DNA from: Gammaproteobacteria bacterium
Lineage (GTDB): Bacteria > Pseudomonadota > Gammaproteobacteria > Pseudomonadales > Cellvibrionaceae
NCBI GenBank assembly: GCA_021151835.1
Contig: JAGKWO010000006.1
Span: forward strand, 1-64,000
Direction of reading: 5' to 3'
DNA: 64,000 bases
In this document: positions 15,259 to 23,682 of the stretch, piece by piece
How the letters are laid out: each line of letters begins with the position of its first letter
How positions within the stretch are numbered: position 1 is the first letter of the stretch
Notes under the pieces: generated by a model
Database searches by the model: none
The model's input: only the letters and a program-made list of their open reading frames with translations
Told to the model about the DNA's origin: nothing
Translations under genes and position numbers: made by a program

Positions 15259-18246
15259 TTATTCAACCAGTCTCATCGAGCCGAATACGCTCGCATCCAG
15301 ATAACCCTGGTTATTTTTATGGCCCTGGGTATCCACTGAACCCATCATGCTTTCGCGTTGCTGGCTGCCATCGTTATCGATGTAACTGGCAGAGAAGCCC
15401 ATCAACTTGCCGGCAAACAGTTTGAGCGGTGTATTGGTTTGCGAGTCGGAATAATTTTCACCGTAAATTCGCACGCGCATTTCCCATACATGTTTATCGC
15501 CCACACTGACCAGACGTACATCAATATGGTCGTTCAACAATTTCGGGCCGGATGTGGTGTAGTCCACGACATCGCCGTAAGTGCTGACGTGATATGCCCA
15601 GGCGCTGGTGTTGTATTGGTGTTGGCCGCCGTTTTTATTTTCGTCGATAAAAATTTCCACGGTGTCATCTTCCCAATAATTGCTCAGCGGATCGCGGGTG
15701 CGATCATAGATGCGGTCATCGGTAATATCGAACAGCAAGTAGAGATAATTTTCATCCCACAAGGCTTTGTATTGGCCGGTGTAATCCGCAGCGCCCGGAT
15801 TCGGTTGGGTGCCCAGCCAGAACACATTGATCGGGGCCCAGCTCGCCTGATCCCATACCGCATCAACTGTACCGTCAATCACCGGTGCAACTTGCGCTTT
15901 GCGCGCGGTGTAAAGGTTGCGGTCAGCAATGCTGGAACTTGATGATGAGCGTGCGCTTGATGACGAGCTTCTTGACGAGGAAACCACGACAACGGAAGAA
16001 ACCACCGACGACGAACTCGGGCGAATTGACGAGCTTTGGCTGGATGATGATCTGCTGGAGCTGATTGCCGAACTCGACGCCATTGAACTTGATGGAATGA
16101 TCACCGCAGAACTGCTTGAACTGGACACCGGGCTTGATGAAGCACTGGAGGACGAATCATCCAGCGCAGGGTACGCATTTCTCACCAGCAACTGGAATGC
16201 TTCCGGGAACCAGCGGCCGGCAACCGGGGCATTAGCCAGCGCACCGGTACCCAGGTTGGTGCTATTGCCTTCGTTAAAGGTGTAGGTCGGATCGCACATG
16301 CGATCAAAACCTTTGGCCGGATCCAGCGGGTCGTATGACAGTTCCAGCGAGGCTGCACCATCGGATTCACCCGGAGGTTTCACCCACACATAGGCATCGA
16401 TACCCGGTGCCGGCGTTGCACGCGGGCGTTCACCGATACCACCGGGCTGGTTACACCAGTTACCGCGGTGCAAACGGCGATCCACGCGCGAGTCATTTAC
16501 AAAGGTATCGAGCACGGTGCTGGTTGATTGTGCGGTTGGACGGCCTGCGCCACCCCAGCCATTGCGCGATGTATCGATCAGCATACCAATACTTTGCGGG
16601 AAGCCGGCCGCGATCATTTTGGTCCGCCATGCCTGCACAAACGACACTTCACTGAAGTGCGGATTCCATTCGTAGAATTTCGCCTGGCGCACTTGCGTGC
16701 CGCCGCCGCTACCCGGTAGTGGGCTATTCGCTAACGAATCCAGGAAGGGTTCGTAAATCGGCGTATAGCCGGACGTGTTGGATACAAACCCGGCAATCGA
16801 GCGAACACCGTTGGTGGTTCCTTTAATCGCATTGCCGATTAATGTGACCGCTTTGTTGAAATTGTCATCCCAGCCCAACCAGCCGGAGTGGCCGATATCA
16901 ACGTAGCTGTACACGTTTGGAATCGGCGCAAATTTATTGAGCGTGTATTGGGTATTGGCGACATAACCGTGGGTTGCATCGGTTGCCAATTGGCACTCGG
17001 GATCATTCAGGTTGGTAACGAGGTTCGGCAGTGAGTCCGGTTCAATAATCGCAATAATGCGCAATCTGCTGTATTTGCTATCGGAGAAAATGGCTGCCAA
17101 TGCATCCACATATTCCGTGCGATAACGTGCAGAACCATTCGCGCCTTGCGTCAGTTCGCCGTTGGAAGCGAGTGCGTGGCAATCGCGATTCGGTAAATCG
17201 TACACCACGACCTGGATGAGGTTGGCACCTTGTTCCAGTGCGGCATCAAAGTGGTCGCGCAAGCCGAAGCCGTCTGCCGGATCTATCGCACCGATGCGAT
17301 CCATCCATACCGCCGTATTAAAACGCGCAACTCTTTCCCCGCCAACTTCGGCACGGGCTTTTGCTGACCAGACGGGATCAACATACCAGCGTGCGCCGAT
17401 GAAGGGGTTATCAACCGGCTGGGTGTCGGTAGGGATTGAGCTTGCCGAACTGGCTGAGCTTGGGCGTGAACTCGAGCTACTCGAAACCACGATGCTGGAA
17501 GAGGAACTTGATGGCAATGCAGAGCTTGACGGCAGCGATGAACTCGATGGTATCAGGCTGCTTGAACTTGATCGGGAACTGCTGGCAAAACTGGAGAAGT
17601 TCCTTGTACAAACAGGAGGGCCAATCAAGGCGCAATACGCATCGCTCCAGGTATCGGGTGGACAATCCGGCCAGCTATTGCCTTGCGGGCAAAGCAGCGG
17701 TGTACTGCTGGACGATCTGCTGGTAGAGGTAATGCTGCTCGAACTGATTGAACTGGAGCTTACTATCGATATTGAGGAACTGGATGCACTGCTGCTCAAA
17801 CGAATAGAGCTGCTGGAACTACTGATGACGCTGCTGAGCACACTGCTGGATGTAGCGCTGTTACAAACTGCGCCGCTGACAACAGGGCGTTGCGCAGGGC
17901 TATTAGCCACCCCTTTATTTCCCTGTACACCAAATTCAACCGTTTGGCCCGGGTTAATCCGGTCATTCCAGCCTACTCCGGTAGCGGTGAATGGATTGTT
18001 GCCGGAAATATTTGCGTTCCAGCTTCCGGTACGGGTAGTGCCATCGGTGTAGCGCCAGTTAACAGACCAGCCATTGATGGCAGTGCCGGTGTCATTGGTA
18101 ATACGGATAGCGGCAACAAAACCGTTACCCCATTCGCTTTGGATAACATAATCGCAGCGCGCTGCATGGCTGGCGGCAGAATGCAATGCGAACATTCCTA
18201 TTAGCATCGCAGCGGATCGCCGCAAAAAAATATTTGAGATTTTCAT
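15259..18246 (-). CDS. Secreted GH6 cellulase, CBM2-GH6-CBM9-like
   Basis: A 995-residue exported cellulase. From ATG 18246 (ribosome site GAGGGAA) it has a signal peptide to residue 29 (SAASHAA), a CBM2 cellulose-binding module (31-130), a poly-serine linker, a short four-cysteine segment (about 186-213), a second serine linker, GH6 (about 280-695), a third serine linker and a CBM9-like beta-sandwich module (about 777-995). GH6 hallmarks are NRDCHA and the acid-donor Asp in IIEPDSLPN. GH6 enzymes cut beta-1,4-glucan with inversion, usually as non-reducing-end cellobiohydrolases. Serine linkers are typical of Cellvibrio and relatives. It is a close paralogue of the gene at 23683. Confidence 0.93.
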   Translation of the reverse strand: MKISNIFLRRSAAMLIGMFALHSAASHAARCDYVIQSEWGNGFVAAIRITNDTGTAINGWSVNWRYTDGTTRTGSWNANISGNNPFTATGVGWNDRINPGQTVEFGVQGNKGVANSPAQRPVVSGAVCNSATSSSVLSSVISSSSSSIRLSSSASSSSISIVSSSSISSSSITSTSRSSSSTPLLCPQGNSWPDCPPDTWSDAYCALIGPPVCTRNFSSFASSSRSSSSSLIPSSSSLPSSSALPSSSSSSIVVSSSSSSRPSSASSASSIPTDTQPVDNPFIGARWYVDPVWSAKARAEVGGERVARFNTAVWMDRIGAIDPADGFGLRDHFDAALEQGANLIQVVVYDLPNRDCHALASNGELTQGANGSARYRTEYVDALAAIFSDSKYSRLRIIAIIEPDSLPNLVTNLNDPECQLATDATHGYVANTQYTLNKFAPIPNVYSYVDIGHSGWLGWDDNFNKAVTLIGNAIKGTTNGVRSIAGFVSNTSGYTPIYEPFLDSLANSPLPGSGGGTQVRQAKFYEWNPHFSEVSFVQAWRTKMIAAGFPQSIGMLIDTSRNGWGGAGRPTAQSTSTVLDTFVNDSRVDRRLHRGNWCNQPGGIGERPRATPAPGIDAYVWVKPPGESDGAASLELSYDPLDPAKGFDRMCDPTYTFNEGNSTNLGTGALANAPVAGRWFPEAFQLLVRNAYPALDDSSSSASSSPVSSSSSSAVIIPSSSMASSSAISSSRSSSSQSSSIRPSSSSVVSSVVVVSSSRSSSSSARSSSSSSIADRNLYTARKAQVAPVIDGTVDAVWDQASWAPINVFWLGTQPNPGAADYTGQYKALWDENYLYLLFDITDDRIYDRTRDPLSNYWEDDTVEIFIDENKNGGQHQYNTSAWAYHVSTYGDVVDYTTSGPKLLNDHIDVRLVSVGDKHVWEMRVRIYGENYSDSQTNTPLKLFAGKLMGFSASYIDNDGSQQRESMMGSVDTQGHKNNQGYLDASVFGSMRLVE
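17608..17691 (-). other. Four-cysteine mini-segment inside the cellulase linker
   Basis: Between two serine-only linkers the first cellulase has a segment of about 28 residues bounded by cysteines, beginning CPQGNSWPDC and ending PPVC. It holds four Cys, two Trp and several Pro. The other cellulase lacks it. It is shorter than CBM10 or CBM5 and does not match a module I can name. Two disulfides and surface aromatics would suit a small binding knot, but that is inference. Confidence 0.6.
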
Positions 18247-18320
18247 TATTCCCTCGATAAGAATAAAAGATGAGTCATTCAAGAGCTGGTTATTTTAGAT
18301 GTGCATGTGATGCGTATGCC

Positions 18321-18368
18321 GCGCGAATTATCAACATTTATATGAAAAAAAAGCGGTAATAGATCAAG
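18321..18368 (-). promoter_or_regulatory. Conserved promoter-region element, first cellulase
   Basis: Read on the coding strand, CTTGATCTATTACCG is followed by a T-rich gap and TTGATAATTCG. The same two blocks at almost the same spacing lie upstream of the second cellulase gene (27419-27466). GATAAT may be the -10 box; no good -35 lies 17 bases before it, so the upstream block could be an activator site. The 5' leader near the ribosome site (TTATCGAGGGAATA) is conserved too. Confidence 0.55.
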
Positions 18369-18818
18369 CTAATTAAAAACAGCGGAAAAGAAAGTTGACG
18401 GGAATTTTTATTGGAAATTTAATTCGCACTTTTTATAGCAATGCCAACCATTAATGGCTGAGTGCCAACATTTTGTACCAAAAAATAACATTTTATTTCA
18501 GCCGCTAACAACAGTGGAAAATGAACCGGTTGTGCGGTTTTGGCAGAGTTTATTTTTGCGGGTAAAACCTTATTTAAATATTGAATTTTGCGCCATTGCC
18601 AAAATACCGCTCGCAAACATTAAACCAACTTAATTACACGCACATTTAACAGTAGCGGTTAATGCACAAATGGTGGATTGGTCTACACTGGACACAGATT
18701 AAAGCCTCAATACTTTTTAGTCCCGAAAAACCAAGGCGCTCACTGATAATTACAGAGGCTCATCAGAGGAAATAGTTTATAAGACTACCTGGAAATCCAA
18801 TAAGAAAGGTGAAGTGGT
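18369..18818. other. Intergenic region upstream of the first cellulase
   Basis: A 450-base AT-rich divergent region holding distal regulatory sequence for the cellulase and the promoter of the small gene at 18819. A minus-strand open frame (18419-18616) lacks a ribosome site and is not called. No strong hairpin or repeat was found. Confidence 0.5.
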
Positions 18819-19052
18819 ATGAATAATTTTCAGATTGCATTGGCGGAATCAAAATTAAAAATAATCCTGGAAGCGCTTACAGAGTTGGAATCGCGCAAAA
18901 GTTCCATCTGCGAGGCTTGTAGCGACGACGTTGAGAAAGCGGATATCGATAACGAATTGACCGAACTCCGCCTGCTGTTAAAACCCCTCAGAGAACGGGC
19001 CATTAAAGAATATGGCTACAACATCATTAATTTCTCGCGAATGCTTTCGTAA
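18819..19052 (+). CDS. 77-residue small helical protein
   Basis: ATG 18819 has an AAGGTGAAG site upstream. The product is highly charged and predicted helical: an LAESKLKIILEALTELESR helix, a CEAC pair, an acidic turn, a second helix rich in Leu, and a YGYNIINFSRMLS tail. It resembles a short coiled-coil hairpin. No family is recognised. It precedes the EcsC-like gene on the same strand, 370 bases away. Confidence 0.6.
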   Translation: MNNFQIALAESKLKIILEALTELESRKSSICEACSDDVEKADIDNELTELRLLLKPLRERAIKEYGYNIINFSRMLS

Positions 19053-19227
19053 ACCATCCAGCGCGAATTGGTATAAATAAGACGGCGCCAGCCTCCTTTT
19101 CTGTGCACTCTATTTTTTTGCTTACCTTGGTAGCAGGTGGGCACCAGCCCTGTTTGCCCTGTATTAATGCCCCAATCCGAAACTTACACCCTGCCAATCA
19201 GGTCAATGGTTAATACACTCTCAATCT

Positions 19228-19302
19228 CGTAAGCAACAGACCCATAAACAACAGACCCATAAACAATAGTCCCGTAAGCAATAACCCGTTAGCAATAGAG
19301 AG
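19228..19302. repeat. Five imperfect 15-bp tandem repeats
   Basis: Units start at 19228, 19243, 19258, 19273 and 19288. The first four read CGTAAGCAACAGACC, CATAAACAACAGACC, CATAAACAATAGTCC and CGTAAGCAATAACCC, and the fifth is more degenerate. They lie 120 bases upstream of the EcsC-family start in non-coding DNA. They may be regulatory or simple slippage products. Confidence 0.75.
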
Positions 19303-19421
19303 TTACGGTGAGAAAATTCAGGCATCAGTGTTTTGCGCCTGCTCCCTGAACAATGGTGTTAGGTTTGGGGCAAAGAATTGCCATGGTATTCATCAATAAT
19401 TACCTCTTGGGAGGAAAGCAT

Positions 19422-20219
19422 ATGCACCTGGATTTCCCGGAGCAGGATAGAAAAGAACTGCAAGTTGCAAAAAATCTTTTGGAAAATCCTGGCGTCGCTG
19501 CGAAGGTGACCAATTTTATTGGGTCCCCAATTGAGAAAGGCCTCGCATTATTACCCGAGAACTGGAATAAAAATATTGGTGAAGTGACTCAGAAAGCGTT
19601 ACTCAAAGCATCCGAGGCTGCGGTTTTTACAATGAAAGATATTCCCGGTGAGGCATCATCCAACATTTGGCACAAACTCGGTGTTGCAGTGAGTGGAGGT
19701 GTTGGTGGTTTTTTTGGAATTGCAGCGCTGTCTATTGAATTGCCCATATCGACTTCAATTATGTTGCGTTCAATTGCCGATGTTGCGCGCAGTGAAGGTG
19801 AATCCATCTCTGCGCTTGAAACAAAGCTGGCCTGTCTCGAGGTATTCGCGTTTGGCGGTAATAGCAAGTCAGATGATGGTACTGACAGCGGTTATTATGC
19901 CGTCAGGGCAACGCTCGCCAGATCCGTTGCGGCGGCTTCGGAATTTGTAGTGAACAACACATTAACGAGCGAAGGTGCGCCGTTATTAGTTAAATTTATT
20001 GCGACTATCGCGCAACGATTCGGAATCCAGGTTACCGAAAAAGCGGCCGCCCAGGCGATACCCGCAATCGGCGCCGCAGGTGGGGCGATCATCAACACCA
20101 TTTTTATTGATCACTTTCAGGATATGGCAAGAGGGCATTTCATCGTGCGAAAACTTGAAAGAAAGCACGGCAAAGCATTGGTGGAACGTGTGTATCTTTC
20201 CCTTCCCCAACACGATTAA
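19422..20219 (+). CDS. EcsC family protein
   Basis: A 265-residue protein. The start ATG 19422 follows GGGAGGAAAG, much stronger than any upstream start. EcsC-family features are the central Gly-rich GVGGFFGIAALSIELPISTSIMLRSIADVAR segment, the ETKLACLEVFAFGG motif and a second glycine/alanine-rich patch (AIPAIGAAGGAIINTIFIDHFQDMA). The family is named for the third gene of the Bacillus ecs ABC-transporter locus, but most members have no known role. The hydrophobic Gly/Ala stretches suggest membrane association. No transporter gene is adjacent here. Confidence 0.88.
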   Translation: MHLDFPEQDRKELQVAKNLLENPGVAAKVTNFIGSPIEKGLALLPENWNKNIGEVTQKALLKASEAAVFTMKDIPGEASSNIWHKLGVAVSGGVGGFFGIAALSIELPISTSIMLRSIADVARSEGESISALETKLACLEVFAFGGNSKSDDGTDSGYYAVRATLARSVAAASEFVVNNTLTSEGAPLLVKFIATIAQRFGIQVTEKAAAQAIPAIGAAGGAIINTIFIDHFQDMARGHFIVRKLERKHGKALVERVYLSLPQHD

Positions 20220-20545
20220 TGATTTTATCCCTCAGCTGCTGTGCGGGCACCTGTCAGTAATTTACAAATCCTTCTATCCACTAAATCGATATATACGATG
20301 TTAAAGGGCCGGACAGTATTTGTTGTCAAAAAACATTGATGCCTTATTGCTCGATTCGGCTGCTAGACTATTTTCATAGCACACCCAAATCCACAGTTTG
20401 CTGGAACCGGGGTATTGAATTGGTTTGACGGCTATTAGCGGCAATATGCAACAAACATCCGGCAAGTACACCATTATGGTTGTTTTAGGTGTCATGACCC
20501 GGCGCTCAAATAAAAACGTGAATGCCGTATGAGAGACAAGGCTCA
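20220..20545. other. Intergenic region before the CHASE3 kinase
   Basis: A stretch of about 325 bases with no convincing gene. It should hold the promoter of the hybrid kinase. An open frame on the minus strand lacks a ribosome site. No strong hairpin was recognised. Confidence 0.45.
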
Positions 20546-23500
20546 ATGAAGAAGGTGCTCCTTAAAGCGGTTCAACTGGGTTTTTTATTTGGGCTGATCA
20601 TCATTGCGGCCAGTGCCCTGCTGCCATACCACAATGTGCAATTGCTCCAGCGTAGCGAGCGCTGGGTAGATCACACAATGACGGTATTGCAAGCGGCCGA
20701 TACGCTGCGAATTGCAGTCACCGATGCAGAGTCCGGCCAGCGTGGATTTCTGTTAACACAGGATGCTACCTACCTCGAGCCTTACAACAGCGCACGGCAA
20801 AACATTAGCCATCAACTGGATTTATTGGTTTCACTGGCTGCCGATAATCCAGAGCAATTACAAAAACTTGAAAACATAAAAGCACTGATCCAATTAAAAT
20901 TTGATGAGCTACAAACTACCGTCGATTTGCAAAATGAGTCAAAACACGATGAAGCATTGGGGCTTGTTGTAACAGGGCGTGGCAACGACCTTATGCAGCA
21001 AATTCGCACACAACTATCTGACTTCGAGGACGTCGAGCGAGTATTGCTTACCGGGCGTGCCAGTGTTGCACGGGAGCATTTTCAAAATACCTTCTACAGT
21101 TTTTCTTTACTTACAGGATTAAATTTCCTGTTATTCGCCAGCCTCTATTTTTTTATTGTGCGTTATTTTCGAATGAAACAAACTGCGGAGCTTTCTTTAA
21201 AACACCAATCGAATTTGCTCACATCCATTATCAATAGTATGAGTGAAGGCCTCTCGGTTATCGATGCAGAGGGTAAAACACTGTTCCATAATCCGGTGTT
21301 GCTGGAAATATATGGCAAAGATGCCGTCAGCTTGCATGCTGACGACTGGCAACAGCAATTTAATATTTCTGCGATGGATGGCTCCGCTTTCAACTACGCC
21401 GATTTGCCAGCCATTAAAGTGCTTAATGGTGCGCGTGAAGCTACCGCCGATATGATCATCCGCCAAGCAGATCCGTCGAAACCGAAAATAATCAGGGTGA
21501 CTGCGAGGCCGATGGTTAATGAAGCCGGTGCAACGCAAACGGTAGTGTGTATATCCAGCGATATAACCCCGCATAAACAAGCGGAATTGCGTTTGCGCTT
21601 CGCCACCCAGCAAGCCGAATCAGCAAACAAAGCAAAAAGTGAATTTGTAGCCAATATGAGCCACGAAATTCGTACCCCGCTAAATGCAATCCTGGGAATG
21701 GCGCAGCTTTTACAAAAAACCGAATTGGCGAAAGAACAACAAAAATACCTGGATATGATTACCCTTGCCGGAAAATCACTCCTGAATATTTTGAATGATA
21801 TTCTTGATTTTTCAAAAATCGAAGCCGGGAAAATGGATATTACCCCCGTGCAATTCCGGCTACATGATGTCATGCAATCTATTGGTATCGTCATGAGCAT
21901 GGCGGCGATGACAAAAAATATTGAACTCACTATTGATATTGAGCCGGAAGTCCCGCCGATAATTGTTGGTGATGCCCATCGCCTCCACCAAATTCTGGTT
22001 AACCTTGTTGGCAATGCCATCAAATTTACCGATCAGGGCGAAGTGGGTGTCCGTGCGGGTTGCCAGCACTTGGATGACGACCGTATTACGATTCGTTTTA
22101 GCGTCAAAGATACTGGTATTGGTATGACGCAAGCGCAACAAGACCGATTGTTCACTCCGTTTACCCAAGCGGATACATCAATAACGCGGCAATATGGCGG
22201 CACCGGCTTGGGCTTAATTATTTCGCGCCGGATTGCGCAAATGATGGGCGGCGAGATTGAAGTCGAAAGTTATTTGGGCAAGGGCAGTGAATTTTTACTC
22301 ACCATCCCTTTTGATCGTTGCGACGATATTGAACGCCGCGATTTTCCCCGGCATTCCCTGGCAAATCTCCAGCTGCTGGTTATCGATGAAAATGTGTCAT
22401 CGCGCAATGCACTGGCAAACCATATTGCTTTATGGCAATGGAAAATGGATTTTATTACCTCATGGGAAGACGGCGTGGCATCACTGGATAACATACACCT
22501 AAAGGATAAGAAATATGATGCGATTATAATTAATTGGCAAGCTTCCTGGCTTGACAGTAACGCAATCTTAAAAAAAATCAGAGCGCTATTTGGTGAAGCG
22601 CCGGTAATTTTAATGGTAAATATGTACACACGGGATGCAATGGTAGAGAAGGAGCCACCAAATAATTCTGTCCATCTACTTCTTAAGCCGGTGATTGCCA
22701 GCAATCTTTTTGATGCTATTAACGAGGTGCTGGGTGCATCCGTAACAAGCGAACACCCGGTTCAAGATAATAAACTTTTTCAGCCGCTGGAAAATAGTCG
22801 CTTATTGCTCGTGGAAGATAATGAGTTTAACCAGATTGTTGCGCGTGATTTGCTCCAGCAAGCGGGCGCGGTGATCGATGTCGTAGAAAATGGCCAGCAG
22901 GCGATTGATGTCCTGCGCACCAATGCAGCATCTTACGATGCGATCCTGATGGATGTGCAAATGCCGGTTATGGATGGTTTTACCGCAACCAAAATAATCA
23001 GGAAAGATTTAAAAATAACTATCCCGATCATTGCAATGACAGCGGGGGTAACAGCATTTGAGCGCGAATCCTGTATTGCATCCGGTATGAACGATTTAAT
23101 TGCCAAACCGATTGAAGCGGAAAAAATGCTGGAAACGATATTAAAAAATATTTCGCAACTACAACCGATACCAGCAATACGCCCTGACAGCAATTCAGCT
23201 GTGCAGGAAAAAAATGGCATCTTTGATCTAAGCAGCTTGCTAAAAATAGGCAGCCATGTTCCCGGCTACCTGGCAAAAACGGCCATGCTGGTAGAGAACC
23301 TTATTAATAACAGCGATGCGTCTTTGCAAAAGGCAAAAATGTCCCTTGACGCGGGGCAATATGATGAGGTCGCGAGAATTTTCCATACCTTGCGTGGCAC
23401 CCTTGGTGTTGTCGGTGCGGTAAAATTTTCAGGGCATGCATTGGATTTGGAAAAACTGATTAAAGATAATGCATCGCTTGACCTGTTAAAAAACAGCTTT

Positions 23501-23581
23501 GATACCGCGGCGGCGGAGTTGCAAAAAACCCTGGCCGCAGGCAGGACCTGGCTGGCTGAGAATTCGGATAGTATGGTATAG
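20546..23581 (+). CDS. CHASE3-PAS hybrid kinase with two receivers and Hpt
   Basis: A 1011-residue membrane phosphorelay sensor. From ATG 20546 (AAGG upstream) it has helix 1 (about 5-27), a CHASE3 periplasmic sensor (VTDAESGQRGFLLT), helix 2 (about 186-206), PAS, HisKA with His373 (NMSHEIRTPLNAI) and HATPase (TGLGLIISRRIAQMMGG). A first receiver has Asn where the phospho-acceptor Asp should be (AIIINWQAS). A second, intact receiver carries MDVQMPVMDG, and an Hpt domain has its His in IFHTLRGTLGVVG. It therefore resembles BarA/RpfC-type kinases. It sits between the two cellulase genes, opposite in strand; control of cellulase expression is an attractive but unproven role. Confidence 0.92.
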   Translation: MKKVLLKAVQLGFLFGLIIIAASALLPYHNVQLLQRSERWVDHTMTVLQAADTLRIAVTDAESGQRGFLLTQDATYLEPYNSARQNISHQLDLLVSLAADNPEQLQKLENIKALIQLKFDELQTTVDLQNESKHDEALGLVVTGRGNDLMQQIRTQLSDFEDVERVLLTGRASVAREHFQNTFYSFSLLTGLNFLLFASLYFFIVRYFRMKQTAELSLKHQSNLLTSIINSMSEGLSVIDAEGKTLFHNPVLLEIYGKDAVSLHADDWQQQFNISAMDGSAFNYADLPAIKVLNGAREATADMIIRQADPSKPKIIRVTARPMVNEAGATQTVVCISSDITPHKQAELRLRFATQQAESANKAKSEFVANMSHEIRTPLNAILGMAQLLQKTELAKEQQKYLDMITLAGKSLLNILNDILDFSKIEAGKMDITPVQFRLHDVMQSIGIVMSMAAMTKNIELTIDIEPEVPPIIVGDAHRLHQILVNLVGNAIKFTDQGEVGVRAGCQHLDDDRITIRFSVKDTGIGMTQAQQDRLFTPFTQADTSITRQYGGTGLGLIISRRIAQMMGGEIEVESYLGKGSEFLLTIPFDRCDDIERRDFPRHSLANLQLLVIDENVSSRNALANHIALWQWKMDFITSWEDGVASLDNIHLKDKKYDAIIINWQASWLDSNAILKKIRALFGEAPVILMVNMYTRDAMVEKEPPNNSVHLLLKPVIASNLFDAINEVLGASVTSEHPVQDNKLFQPLENSRLLLVEDNEFNQIVARDLLQQAGAVIDVVENGQQAIDVLRTNAASYDAILMDVQMPVMDGFTATKIIRKDLKITIPIIAMTAGVTAFERESCIASGMNDLIAKPIEAEKMLETILKNISQLQPIPAIRPDSNSAVQEKNGIFDLSSLLKIGSHVPGYLAKTAMLVENLINNSDASLQKAKMSLDAGQYDEVARIFHTLRGTLGVVGAVKFSGHALDLEKLIKDNASLDLLKNSFDTAAAELQKTLAAGRTWLAENSDSMV

Positions 23582-23624
23582 CCCGGTGGGAGCTAACAGA
23601 TTATTTGCCCATTATCTTTTATTG

Positions 23625-23656
23625 AAAAAAGCCGCCTGATAACAGGCGGCTTTTTT
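23625..23656. terminator. Bidirectional terminator
   Basis: A perfect 14-bp inverted repeat, AAAAAAGCCGCCTG and its complement, around an ATAA loop. It serves the plus-strand hybrid kinase and the minus-strand second cellulase, whose stop is 27 bases away. Confidence 0.93.
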
Positions 23657-23682
23657 CAGGTCTACAGGAACAACCGCAATAT

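Noticed and set aside
15917..18052. Acidic, Glu/Leu-rich plus-strand frames opposite the cellulase linkers
   Set aside because: They are the antisense reading of serine-codon runs, which gives Leu, Glu and Asp repeats. Similar shadows lie at 25118-25462 and 26735-27091.
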